Positions 1 to 7,829 of a stretch of 64,000 nt of DNA are shown here, one piece after another (position 1 is the first letter of the stretch; each line of letters starts with the position of its first letter). The notes under the pieces are model-generated. The model did not search any database. It was not told the DNA's origin and was given only the letters and a program-made list of their open reading frames with translations. This stretch comes from Candidatus Scybalocola faecipullorum (GTDB lineage: Bacteria > Bacillota > Clostridia > Lachnospirales > Lachnospiraceae): the NCBI GenBank assembly GCA_018716485.1, contig DVJY01000029.1:1-64000 (forward strand), read 5' to 3'. The position numbers were made by a program, and so were the translations under genes.

Positions 1-160
1 CTCCTTTCAGGTGGATATGGTTGATTGTTATTAGGCATCTCAATTTTACCATAAACCTGTGAGGAGTTGTTCTATTTTATTAAAGAAAATAGCCCGATTT
101 TATGCGGGTTGCGGCGTTTCGCAAACGCCTATGCTATATCCATTTGGAGGTGAGAACACA
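1..160 (+). promoter_or_regulatory. Leader of first Mg2+ ATPase (partial)
   Basis: This non-coding start of the window contains a 7-bp perfect hairpin at 113-129 (GGCGTTT/AAACGCC, 3-base loop) and a weaker CCCG/CGGG pairing at 93-108, just upstream of the ATPase ribosome binding site GGAGG at 146-150. I do not recognise the M-box (ykoK) Mg2+ riboswitch consensus here. The upstream promoter lies outside the window or is not visible, so the regulatory role is inference only. Confidence 0.25.
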
Positions 161-2815
161 GTGAAAGACGGCAGTTCGATCCACTTGCGGGTACTTCAAT
201 ACGCTCACTTAGAAAAAAACAGACTGTTTCAGGATTTTCAAATTTCAGAAAATGGATATGATGAAACTCAAGTCGAGAAAAGTCGGCAGCAGTATGGAAG
301 CAATGTGTTGTCAGGACGTGCCAAAGATACAGTGATGTATCGGTTAAGACGGGCATTTGTCAATCCGTTTACAATGATTTTGTTTGTTCTGGCAATGATT
401 TCATTTATTACTGATGTGCTGCTTGCCTCTAATTTCAGCAGGGATATGACGACAGTAATGATTATTCTGTGTATGCTGCTAATCAGCGGCATACTGCGTT
501 TTATTCAGGAAATGCGGTCCAAGCATGTCGCCGATCATCTGACAAGTTTGCTCCATTCCAGCGTTACCGTGCGCCGAAATGGCCGATGGGAAGAAATCCC
601 TTCCTCTGAACTTGTTGTCGGAGATATTGTTCGCCTGTTTGCAGGAGACCGTGTACCGGCGGATATACGTCTGACATCAGTAAACGATTTATTCGTTTCT
701 CAATCAGTGATTACCGGTGAAAGCGCAGTATTAGAAAAAAATGCGGGTATTTTATCTGTTGAGAGACCGGTAACCTATGGGGCATATACCAATATTGCTT
801 TTATGGGTTCTGCCGTAATCGGAGGAACCGGAGCCGGAGTGGTGCTGACAGTAGGCAGGGATACGGTTTACGGCGGTTTTTCGGGAACGGAATCAGATAG
901 AAAGAATAAATTTGATCAAGGCGCAAACTCAGTGGCAAGGGTGCTGATCCATTTTATGGCTGTGCTGGTACCGATTGTATTTATTGCATGCGGGTTGACA
1001 AAAGAAAATTGGATTTCTGCGTTTCTATTTGCACTATCAGTGGCGGTCGGACTGATTCCGGAATTGCTGCCGATGGTTGTGAACGCATGTCTGGCCAGAG
1101 GCAGCGCTGCCATGGGGAAGAAACAGACGGTAGTAAAAAATATAAATGCGATGCAGGGCTTTGGAAGCATGGATGTGCTCTGTGTAGATAAAACCGGAAC
1201 CTTGACCGGCGATGTAATTTTACTTGAATATTATATGGATATCCTGGGAAATGAAAGTGAAACCGTACTGGATTTTGCTTATCTGAACAGTCTGTATCAT
1301 ACGGGAGTGTCCAACCATTTGGACTCGGCAGTTCTCCGGTGCCAAAAAATGCCGGAACGGGAAACACATTTTAAAACACTTGCCGACCAGTATTCGAAGC
1401 TGGATGTACTTCCTTTTGATTATGAGCGTAAGTTTGCCAGTGTGCTTGTGAGCAGCGACAGCGGCAGGCTGATGATTGTCAAGGGAAGTGTAGATGAAGT
1501 ATGCCGGCGATGCAGCTTTGTGGAATATAAGGGAAAAAAAATGCCGATGGCAGCGGATCGTTTTTCAAGTATTCATGCGGTTGTGGATGAAATGTTGGAA
1601 GATGGCATGAAAGTATTGGCTGTCGCCTGTAAACAGATGGATCGGGAGCGGCTTAATACCGGGGATGAATATGATTTAACGCTTTTAGGATATTTGGCAT
1701 TTTTTGACGCGCCGAAAAAGACAGCTGCAGGCGCTGTTCAAAAATTAAAGAAACAGCATATAAAAATTAAAGTGCTTACCGGAGATCAACGCGATGTAGC
1801 TGTCTCTGTCTGTCGGCGTCTCGGTATTGATGCGAAACATATATTAACGGGAAGTGATATGGATAAGCTGACAGACGATGAACAGCAGATTTATATTGAA
1901 AAAACAACCGTTTTTTCTGAATTGTCGCCAAAGCAAAAAGTACAGATTGTTCAGTTGTTACAGATGAACGGACATACGGTAGGGTTCCTTGGCGATGGTA
2001 TGAATGATCTGCCGGCCATTGTGGAATCCGATGTCGGTATTTCTGTAGATACGGCTGCAGAAGCTGTAAAAGAAAGTGCTGATGTGATTTTGCTGAAAAA
2101 AGATTTAAATGTGCTGGAAGAAGGCGTATTGGAAGGTCGGAAAGCTTTTTCAAATATGTTTAAATATATTAGAATTACAGCATCTTCCAACTTCGGTAAT
2201 ATTTTATCTATTGTGGTGGCAAGTGTATTTTTGCCATTTTTTCCGATGACTTCTGTGCAGCTTTTATTATTAAATCTGCTTTATGACACACTTTGTCTTG
2301 TGCTTCCATGGGATCAGGTTGATGAAACAGCATGTTCGAGACCTTTAGAATGGTCAGGGCGTACGCTTGGACGATTTATGAGAGCTTTTGGTCCGATCAG
2401 TTCGATTTTTGATATATTAACCTTTTTGTTTTTGTATTTTGGTTTATGTCCTGCAGTCTGCGGCGGCAGTTTTGGGACGCTGAGCGGGATTCAGGAGCAG
2501 ACGAGATTTATTGCACTGTTTCAAACAGGCTGGTTTTTAGAATCATTATGGACACAGATAATGATTCTGCATTTACTTCGAACTGAAAAAATACCGCTGT
2601 TTCAAAGCAGGCCGTCCGGGGCGGTGATGGCGGTAACAATGCTCGGCATTTTGTTTTTTACGATTCTGACGCTGACGCCAATTGGACAGCTGGTTGGTTT
2701 AACGGTTATGCCGGCCGTCTATTTCGGATTTTTATTGGTCATAGTTGTCTTTTATCTGCTGTTTATGACTTTGGCAAAACGATGGTATATAAAAAAATAC
2801 CATGGACTGCTGTGA
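161..2815 (+). CDS. mgtA: Mg2+-translocating P-type ATPase, MgtA/MgtB type (copy 1)
   Basis: An 884-aa membrane ATPase that, by family, imports Mg2+ across the cytoplasmic membrane. The sequence shows the actuator motif TGES (about residues 185-188), the phosphorylation motif DKTGTLT with the acceptor Asp near residue 343, the hinge motif GDGMND near residue 611, and a C-terminal block of hydrophobic helices that completes the roughly ten-helix layout. An in-frame GTG exists at 59, but GTG at 161 follows GGAGG by about ten bases and gives the usual MgtA length, so I prefer 161. It is followed after 16 bases by a winged-helix regulator gene, and a second MgtA-like gene lies about 0.8 kb downstream. 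The ion could differ from Mg2+; the family call is secure. Confidence 0.9.
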   Translation: MKDGSSIHLRVLQYAHLEKNRLFQDFQISENGYDETQVEKSRQQYGSNVLSGRAKDTVMYRLRRAFVNPFTMILFVLAMISFITDVLLASNFSRDMTTVMIILCMLLISGILRFIQEMRSKHVADHLTSLLHSSVTVRRNGRWEEIPSSELVVGDIVRLFAGDRVPADIRLTSVNDLFVSQSVITGESAVLEKNAGILSVERPVTYGAYTNIAFMGSAVIGGTGAGVVLTVGRDTVYGGFSGTESDRKNKFDQGANSVARVLIHFMAVLVPIVFIACGLTKENWISAFLFALSVAVGLIPELLPMVVNACLARGSAAMGKKQTVVKNINAMQGFGSMDVLCVDKTGTLTGDVILLEYYMDILGNESETVLDFAYLNSLYHTGVSNHLDSAVLRCQKMPERETHFKTLADQYSKLDVLPFDYERKFASVLVSSDSGRLMIVKGSVDEVCRRCSFVEYKGKKMPMAADRFSSIHAVVDEMLEDGMKVLAVACKQMDRERLNTGDEYDLTLLGYLAFFDAPKKTAAGAVQKLKKQHIKIKVLTGDQRDVAVSVCRRLGIDAKHILTGSDMDKLTDDEQQIYIEKTTVFSELSPKQKVQIVQLLQMNGHTVGFLGDGMNDLPAIVESDVGISVDTAAEAVKESADVILLKKDLNVLEEGVLEGRKAFSNMFKYIRITASSNFGNILSIVVASVFLPFFPMTSVQLLLLNLLYDTLCLVLPWDQVDETACSRPLEWSGRTLGRFMRAFGPISSIFDILTFLFLYFGLCPAVCGGSFGTLSGIQEQTRFIALFQTGWFLESLWTQIMILHLLRTEKIPLFQSRPSGAVMAVTMLGILFFTILTLTPIGQLVGLTVMPAVYFGFLLVIVVFYLLFMTLAKRWYIKKYHGLL

Positions 2816-2831
2816 GGAAGGAGGAATCTTT

Positions 2832-3329
2832 TTGAAAAAAAATATGAGTTTTGTCAGCTTAGATTCCTCTATTGTCCGGTGGCTTTATGAAAAAATAAGG
2901 TTCGGAGCACCGCAGACTCAGGCAAAAGAAGAACTTTTGGAAGGATTGGAGGAGCTAATGAACGGTACAGTCAGCACTTTGATGATCGAACTTGGAGAGC
3001 AGGCTGCGCCGACGGCAGTCAATGATGTTATCCAATGCGGAGCGCTCATTATTGATGTGAGAGCACGAAAAGTTATCCGCAGCAATACAGAGATTACACT
3101 GACGCCCAAAGAATTTGATATTTTGTATTTTTTGGCTCGTAACCGGGGCGAAGTATTTACGAAAGAACAAATTTATCAGGCAGTATGGGAAAATGACTAT
3201 CTGTTAGATGACAGCAATATTATGGCGTTTATACGAAAACTGCGAAAAAAGATCGAGCCCAATCCCGATGCGCCGGAGTATATTTTAACTATCTGGGGAA
3301 TCGGCTACAAATTTAACGATAAGTTTTGA
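2832..3329 (+). CDS. Stand-alone winged-helix (OmpR/PhoB-type) regulator
   Basis: A 165-aa protein whose last ~90 residues form a Trans_reg_C winged helix (TLTPKEFDILYFLARNRGE... to IWGIGYKF). There is no phosphoacceptor receiver domain; the first ~70 residues show no family I recognise. A TTG at 2832 is preferred because AAGGAGG at 2818-2824 sits 7 bases before it; an in-frame ATG at 2802 would overlap the ATPase end, and ATG 2844 is too far from the ribosome binding site. It is co-transcribed with the MgtA gene and ends at a terminator, so it probably regulates one or both Mg2+ ATPases. That target is inference. It cannot be phosphorylated in the usual way, so another input (ligand, protein, redox) is expected. 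Confidence 0.8.
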   Translation: MKKNMSFVSLDSSIVRWLYEKIRFGAPQTQAKEELLEGLEELMNGTVSTLMIELGEQAAPTAVNDVIQCGALIIDVRARKVIRSNTEITLTPKEFDILYFLARNRGEVFTKEQIYQAVWENDYLLDDSNIMAFIRKLRKKIEPNPDAPEYILTIWGIGYKFNDKF

Positions 3330-3345
3330 TGAATCAATTCTTGTT

Positions 3346-3400
3346 AAATCGCAAGGAAATTGCAAGGTTTTAACCATGTGATATTCCCTGCGATTTTTTT
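3346..3400 (+). terminator. Rho-independent terminator after the mgtA-regulator operon
   Basis: AAATCGCA at 3346-3353 pairs with TGCGATTT at 3389-3396, and the pairing continues inward past one mismatch. A run of seven T follows. It lies directly behind the winged-helix gene and separates it from the second ATPase transcript. Confidence 0.75.
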
Positions 3401-3487
3401 ATTCTGTATATGAAAGATAGGGAGATACTGCAGCGGCCGATAATCCGCACAGCGGTTTCAGATAGATATTTTATAAGAGAGCGAGGT

Positions 3488-3559
3488 GAGGGACATGGAC
3501 TCTGAGGGCAGTCCGAAAAGGCATAAACAACACATGAGCGCGGGAGTTCCATGTCTCTC
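3488..3559 (+). promoter_or_regulatory. Long hairpin in leader of second Mg2+ ATPase
   Basis: Bases 3488-3502 pair with 3544-3559: GAGGGACATGGACTC against GAG(T)TCCATGTCTCTC, about 15 bp with a single-base bulge and one G-U pair. The stem encloses a conserved-looking 41-base loop region and contains the start codon of a short ORF. I compared it with the M-box and with the NiCo (czcD) riboswitch from memory and it fits neither. A metal-responsive RNA element or leader-peptide switch is plausible but unproven. Confidence 0.4.
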
Positions 3560-3584
3560 ATGTGTCTGTTCTTGCCTCTATTAA
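3495..3584 (+). CDS. Possible 29-aa cysteine-rich leader peptide of second Mg2+ ATPase
   Basis: An ATG at 3495 preceded by GAGGTGAG (3484-3490) opens a 29-codon ORF that stops at 3584, 20 bases before the ATPase start. The C-terminal part reads VPCLSCVCSCLY, with four cysteines in a C-x2-C-x-C-x-C spacing that could bind a metal. The start codon is buried in the long leader hairpin, so translation and folding would be coupled. A chance ORF of this length is quite possible; conservation in relatives would decide. Confidence 0.3.
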   Translation: MDSEGSPKRHKQHMSAGVPCLSCVCSCLY

Positions 3585-3604
3585 ATTAAAGGAGGAAAGA
3601 ACCA

Positions 3605-6376
3605 ATGAATATGAAAGAAAAGAAACGTCTGGAAATCAGGACAGCGGTAGAAAATTCAATAATTGTGGATGAAGATAACCGTCGTATTCAATTTGCGGCA
3701 ATGCATCCGCTTAAAGATGTTTTGAAAAGTTTGAATACGACATTTCGGGGACTTGATGAAGAAACGGTTATAGAAAACCGTGCCCGGTATGGTAATAATA
3801 AAGTTACCCATGAAAAGAAGAAATCACTGCTTAAACGGATGACAGGCGCATTTATTAATCCGTTTACAGCCATATTATTTTGTTTGGCGATTGTCTCAGC
3901 CGTTACAGATATAATTTTGCCGTGTTTTTCATTGTTTGGCAATACGCCGGAGGATTTTGACTGTCTGACAGTTGTTATTATTTGGACAATGGTGTTGATT
4001 TCCGGTACACTCCGTTTTGTTCAAGAATCGCGGAGCGGGAATGCCGCGGAAAAACTGCTGGCAATGATTACAACAACGTGTACGGTTACCCGGAGAATGC
4101 AGGAAAAGACAGAGATTCCGATGGATGATTTAGTTGTCGGTGATATTGTCCATTTGTCTGTTGGTGATATGATTCCGGCAGACGTTCGGATTTTGGATGC
4201 AAAAGATTTGTTTGTCAGTCAGGCGAGTCTTACGGGAGAAAGTGAGCCGATTGAAAAGACACCGCATAAAGTGAAAGCAGAGGAAGCGTCCATTACCGAT
4301 TATAAAAATATTGCTTTTATGGGGAGCAATGTGATTTCCGGAAGCGCATCTGCAGTTGTTGTCAGAGTCGGCGATCATACCCTCTTTGGATCAATGGCGT
4401 CTGCTGTGGCCGGAGAAGCCGTTGAAACCAATTTTACAAAAGGTGTTAATGCAGTGTCATGGGTATTTATACGGTTTATGCTCGTTATGGTTCCTCTGGT
4501 GTTCTTTATTAACGGTATCACAAAAGGTAATTGGCTGGAAGCGTTCTTGTTTGGCATTTCCATTGCTGTAGGATTAACGCCGGAAATGCTGCCAATGATT
4601 GTCACCACATGTTTGGCCAAAGGCGCAGTATCTATGAGTAAAAAGAAAACAATCGTTAAAAATTTGAATTCAATTCAAAATTTCGGTGCCATGGATATAT
4701 TGTGTACAGATAAAACAGGGACATTGACGCAGGATAAGGTTGTTTTGGAATATCACTGGAATGTAGACGGAGAAGATGATGCCAGAGTGCTGCGGCATGC
4801 ATATCTGAACAGTTATTTTCAGACAGGATATAAAAATCTGATGGATTTGGCAATTATTCTAAAAACAGAGGAAGAAGAGGCAGCAAATACTCAGCTGGCC
4901 GATTTATCAGAAACTTATGTAAAAGTAGATGAAATCCCTTTCGATTTTGTACGCCGCCGGCTGACGACGGTTGTTCAGGATAAGAAAGGAAAAACTCAGA
5001 TGGTCACAAAAGGTGCGGTTGAGGAAATGCTCTCTGTTTGTACATTTGCAGAATGCGGCGGTGAAGTGCGGCCACTGACAGATGAGGTTCGCAGACGTAT
5101 TTTAAAAACAGTAGATGCGCTGAATGAAAAAGGTTTTCGCGTGTTGGTACTTGCACAAAAAAGCAATCCGTCGCCGGTTGGTGTCTTTGATGTTAAAGAC
5201 GAGTGCGATATGGTGCTGCTGGGATATCTGGCATTTCTTGATCCGCCGAAATCGTCTGCTGCCGAGGCAATTCGGGCACTGAAAGAACATGGTGTAACGA
5301 CTAAAATCCTGACGGGAGATAATGATAAAGTGACGCGTACAATTTGCAGACAGGTCGGTCTGAAAGTACACAGTATGGTTCTTGGTGCGGACGTGGACAA
5401 GATGACGGATAAAGAACTTGCAGTGGCCGCAGAATCTGCAGATGTTTTTGCAAAATTGACTCCGGATCAAAAAGCACGTGTTGTTACAGTGCTACGAGGG
5501 AATGGACATACTGTCGGATTTATGGGAGATGGCGTGAATGATGCTGCGGCAATGAAATCGGCAGATATCGGTATATCGGTCGATACAGCTGTCGATGTAG
5601 CCAAAGAATCTGCAGATATTATTTTGCTGGAAAAAGATTTAATGGTACTGGAACAGGGAATTATAGAAGGGCGAAAAACTTACGCCAATATGATTAAATA
5701 CATTAAAATGACAGCATCGTCAAATTTCGGCAATATGTTCTCTGTGCTTGCCGCTTCTGCACTTCTGCCATTTCTGCCGATGATGAGCATTCATTTGATT
5801 GTGCTCAATCTGATTTATGATCTGTCCTGTACAGCTATCCCATGGGACAATGTGGATGAAGAATTTTTGCGTATACCCCGTAAATGGGATGCATCCTCTG
5901 TGGGAAGTTTTATGATATGGATCGGGCCGATAAGTTCTATCTTTGATTTTATAACTTATATTTTTATGTATTTTGTATTCTGTCCGCTATTTGTATCCGG
6001 AGGCGTACTGTATAATGATTTGGCAACTCAGTTTAGCGGCGCCAAACTGGCTCAGATGCAGATAACATATGCGGCGATGTTTCAGGCGGGATGGTTTGTG
6101 GAATCTATGTGGAGCCAGACATTAGTTATCCATATGATTCGGACGCCAAAGGTTCCGTTTATCAGGAGCCATGCCTCAGCGCCGATGACGCTGCTGACTT
6201 GTACAGGCATTGCAGTGGTTACGATTATTCCATTTACGGCGCTTGGGACAATGCTCGGATTTGCCGCACTGCCGCTGAGTTATTTTGCTTATTTGATTCC
6301 ATGCATTTTGCTTTATATGGTGCTTGCCACCAGCCTGAAGAAAGCATATGTGCGTCATTATGGAGAATTGCTTTAA
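3605..6376 (+). CDS. mgtA: Mg2+-translocating P-type ATPase, MgtA/MgtB type (copy 2)
   Basis: A 923-aa paralogue of the first ATPase. It carries TGES at about 210-213, DKTGTLT with acceptor Asp near 369, and GDGVND near 641, followed by six hydrophobic C-terminal helices. ATG 3605 has GGAGG ten bases upstream. Its N-terminal extension before the first cation-ATPase segment is longer than in copy 1. Copy 1 replaces the usual GDGVND with GDGMND, so the two may differ in affinity or regulation. It has its own structured leader and is followed by a 55-aa membrane peptide gene, and the pair ends at a strong terminator. Mg2+ is the family substrate; exact specificity is not provable from sequence. 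Confidence 0.92.
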   Translation: MNMKEKKRLEIRTAVENSIIVDEDNRRIQFAAMHPLKDVLKSLNTTFRGLDEETVIENRARYGNNKVTHEKKKSLLKRMTGAFINPFTAILFCLAIVSAVTDIILPCFSLFGNTPEDFDCLTVVIIWTMVLISGTLRFVQESRSGNAAEKLLAMITTTCTVTRRMQEKTEIPMDDLVVGDIVHLSVGDMIPADVRILDAKDLFVSQASLTGESEPIEKTPHKVKAEEASITDYKNIAFMGSNVISGSASAVVVRVGDHTLFGSMASAVAGEAVETNFTKGVNAVSWVFIRFMLVMVPLVFFINGITKGNWLEAFLFGISIAVGLTPEMLPMIVTTCLAKGAVSMSKKKTIVKNLNSIQNFGAMDILCTDKTGTLTQDKVVLEYHWNVDGEDDARVLRHAYLNSYFQTGYKNLMDLAIILKTEEEEAANTQLADLSETYVKVDEIPFDFVRRRLTTVVQDKKGKTQMVTKGAVEEMLSVCTFAECGGEVRPLTDEVRRRILKTVDALNEKGFRVLVLAQKSNPSPVGVFDVKDECDMVLLGYLAFLDPPKSSAAEAIRALKEHGVTTKILTGDNDKVTRTICRQVGLKVHSMVLGADVDKMTDKELAVAAESADVFAKLTPDQKARVVTVLRGNGHTVGFMGDGVNDAAAMKSADIGISVDTAVDVAKESADIILLEKDLMVLEQGIIEGRKTYANMIKYIKMTASSNFGNMFSVLAASALLPFLPMMSIHLIVLNLIYDLSCTAIPWDNVDEEFLRIPRKWDASSVGSFMIWIGPISSIFDFITYIFMYFVFCPLFVSGGVLYNDLATQFSGAKLAQMQITYAAMFQAGWFVESMWSQTLVIHMIRTPKVPFIRSHASAPMTLLTCTGIAVVTIIPFTALGTMLGFAALPLSYFAYLIPCILLYMVLATSLKKAYVRHYGELL

Positions 6377-6394
6377 CGAAAGGGGATTTTGAAG

Positions 6395-6562
6395 ATGAAT
6401 TGGACAAATATCTGGATGTATTTATTTGGAACAGCAACGCTGTGGGGACTGGATATGGGTTTTTGGGTTTCAATGGCAGTTGTTGTGCTGATCGTGCTGA
6501 TTATGAATATTGTATTTTGGTGCATGAAGCCCAAGGAAAATGACCAGAGTCATGAACGGTGA
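6395..6562 (+). CDS. 55-aa small membrane protein linked to MgtA
   Basis: ATG 6395 is preceded at good spacing by AAAGGGG (6379-6385) and opens a 55-codon gene lying in a different frame from a longer spurious ORF. The product starts MNWTNIWMYLFGTATLWGLD, has one long hydrophobic segment (about residues 21-43), and ends with a charged tail KPKENDQSHER. It starts 18 bases after the ATPase stop and shares its terminator, so it is very likely an accessory subunit or regulator of the transporter, analogous in idea to MgtS, MgtR or KdpF. There is no sequence claim to those families. Start and stop are clear; function is inference. Confidence 0.75.
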   Translation: MNWTNIWMYLFGTATLWGLDMGFWVSMAVVVLIVLIMNIVFWCMKPKENDQSHER

Positions 6563-6578
6563 CTAAAGATTTAGATTT

Positions 6579-6608
6579 GGCAGCAGCACTTCCGGTGCTG
6601 CTGCCTTT
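6579..6608 (+). terminator. Terminator after mgtA copy 2 and small protein
   Basis: A perfect 11-bp stem (GGCAGCAGCAC at 6579-6589 with its complement at 6595-6605), loop TTCCG, followed by a short T run. It ends the ATPase transcript and faces the minus-strand gene that ends at 6653. Confidence 0.75.
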
Positions 6609-6652
6609 GGTATGGGGAGCTTGCTAAAATAATGCCAAAACAGGGCAGACGG

Positions 6653-7498
6653 TTATATTGTGATGATACCGCAGGCAAAGCCAAAGTCCTCAGAATGGCT
6701 TACGGCCAGTTTTTGAAGACGCGTCGCATTGGCGGGGAGTGCTTTAATTTTCCCGGTTCCTAAAATATTTTCAATGGCCTGATCACTGTCGCTGCAGGTG
6801 CCGATGACAGTAAAATGATCGGCAAATTGTTTAATTTTGGAGGTTTCAGGCAGGTGCTTTAGCATGGGCGGATAGAGCAGCCAGCTGTAGCATAAAAATG
6901 CTTTAAAAGATACCGACGGAAAATATTTAGCGAAAAATCGCTTGGCGTTTTGAAAAGACATTTTGACGGCTTGAGGAGTTAAATCCGCGCCGTGCTGTAT
7001 ATGACAGTTCAGCACGGGTGTGCCGCCGGGCAAAGTTTCTTTCTGTGTTTTTGAAAACAGCATATAGGGCTCGCCAATGGTTTCTTCATCCAAATAGAGC
7101 ATTTCAAACGGCTGAAATTGCAGTGAATCGATTTTAAAAATGGCATTATTCATAATATGACGAAACCATATGACATCATCTTTTGATATTCCGGTCTCAC
7201 CGGTGACCTTATAGTACAGGGCGGCGCGCAGAGAAACATCTCTGAATGTTTCAAATATAACATAGTCGGGAATGTTCAGTGATGCGTAGTCATTATATTT
7301 TTGCTTCAGGAGATATACAGTTACAGTCAAACGGGTCAATGCCCCATGACTGCATAAATTAAACGCAAAATTTTCTCCGCAGTATGCGTTTTCGGCGATT
7401 TGAGCAATAGAATTTTCTTTTTTACAGAGGTTTGATAAAACTGCCTGTTCAATGTTGTCTGTAAAATGCAGTTCCGAAATGATTTTTTCTAAAGTCAT
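6653..7498 (-). CDS. Acyltransferase-domain protein (NAT_N / GNAT-like)
   Basis: A 281-aa soluble protein that resembles the Firmicutes family annotated as acyltransferase domain-containing protein (an N-terminal helical N-acyltransferase domain joined to a GNAT-like C-terminal half). I base this on overall look: segments such as DVIWFRHIMNNAIFKIDSLQ and LNCHIQHGADLTPQAVKMSF are typical. No catalytic residue can be assigned and the substrate is unknown. It stands alone on the minus strand. ATG 7498 has AAGGAG just upstream. A strong promoter, an 18-codon ORF and a terminator-like hairpin precede it, which suggests conditional expression. Confidence 0.6.
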   Translation of the reverse strand: MTLEKIISELHFTDNIEQAVLSNLCKKENSIAQIAENAYCGENFAFNLCSHGALTRLTVTVYLLKQKYNDYASLNIPDYVIFETFRDVSLRAALYYKVTGETGISKDDVIWFRHIMNNAIFKIDSLQFQPFEMLYLDEETIGEPYMLFSKTQKETLPGGTPVLNCHIQHGADLTPQAVKMSFQNAKRFFAKYFPSVSFKAFLCYSWLLYPPMLKHLPETSKIKQFADHFTVIGTCSDSDQAIENILGTGKIKALPANATRLQKLAVSHSEDFGFACGIITI

Positions 7499-7527
7499 AG
7501 AAATACTCCTTTTTCATATAATTTTGC

Positions 7528-7555
7528 AAAAAATTACCCCTGATAAAATCAGGGG
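7528..7555 (-). terminator. Terminator-like hairpin between short ORF and acyltransferase
   Basis: Read on the minus strand, CCCCTGA and TCAGGGG (7537-7555) form a perfect 7-bp stem with a 5-base loop, followed after three bases by six T (7533-7528). It lies between the promoter and short ORF on one side and the acyltransferase start on the other, the position of an attenuator. Confidence 0.65.
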
Positions 7556-7581
7556 CGATAATATCCGTATGAAAAAGGGCT

Positions 7582-7638
7582 TTAATCAGCGGACAAAACG
7601 GCACTTGATTTTATCAGTTTTATAAAAATAAACGTCAT
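7582..7638 (-). CDS. Possible 18-aa leader peptide
   Basis: ATG at 7638 on the minus strand follows GAGGTGG with correct spacing and begins an 18-codon ORF, MTFIFIKLIKSSAVLSAD, ending at 7582. It starts about 25 bases after the predicted transcript start and is followed by a terminator-like hairpin. This is the geometry of a translated attenuator, or of a tiny free-standing peptide gene with a hydrophobic basic N-terminus. The Shine-Dalgarno and promoter are good; translation is not proven. Confidence 0.4.
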   Translation of the reverse strand: MTFIFIKLIKSSAVLSAD

Positions 7639-7669
7639 TTTGTCCACCTCGCTTTCCTTAATTTGCTAC

Positions 7670-7698
7670 AGTATATCACGCGCTTTTATCATTGTCAA
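7670..7698 (-). promoter_or_regulatory. Sigma-A promoter for acyltransferase leader
   Basis: On the minus strand TTGACA (7698-7693), a 17-base spacer and TATACT (7675-7670) make a near-consensus vegetative promoter. Its transcript would start near 7663 and run through the short ORF and hairpin into the acyltransferase gene. Confidence 0.7.
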
Positions 7699-7709
7699 TG
7701 ATTTGAAAC

Positions 7710-7744
7710 CCCAAAAAAGATGGATTCGTCCATCTTTTTTTGGG
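7710..7744 (+). terminator. Symmetric hairpin with A6/T7 arms upstream of frl operon
   Basis: GATGGA/TCCATC (7719-7734) with a TTCG loop is flanked by six A on the left and seven T on the right, then GGG. It looks like a bidirectional intrinsic terminator, yet both neighbouring genes point away from it. It may therefore end a short unrecognised transcript or attenuate the frl operon. The gap 7499-7829 otherwise holds only the minus-strand leader described here. Confidence 0.5.
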
Positions 7745-7829
7745 TTTATGACCGGATAATCCATAGCCGGGCGGCATATTTTTGATTACTATAAATACAT
7801 AAAGAAAGACGGAGAGGGGGAGATGCTGA

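Noticed and set aside
59..160. N-terminal extension of the first MgtA from an in-frame GTG at 59
   Set aside because: No ribosome binding site at proper spacing, and the segment contains leader hairpins; GTG 161 has GGAGG and gives the usual protein length.
3480..3600. M-box or NiCo riboswitch before the second MgtA
   Set aside because: Conserved M-box blocks are absent and the region is too short for the four-helix NiCo fold, despite faint local likeness (GGCA, CGAAA, GGGA).
6091..6543. 150-codon ORF overlapping the end of the second MgtA
   Set aside because: It is out of frame with the ATPase and lacks a ribosome site; the 55-aa gene at 6395 in another frame is the real one.
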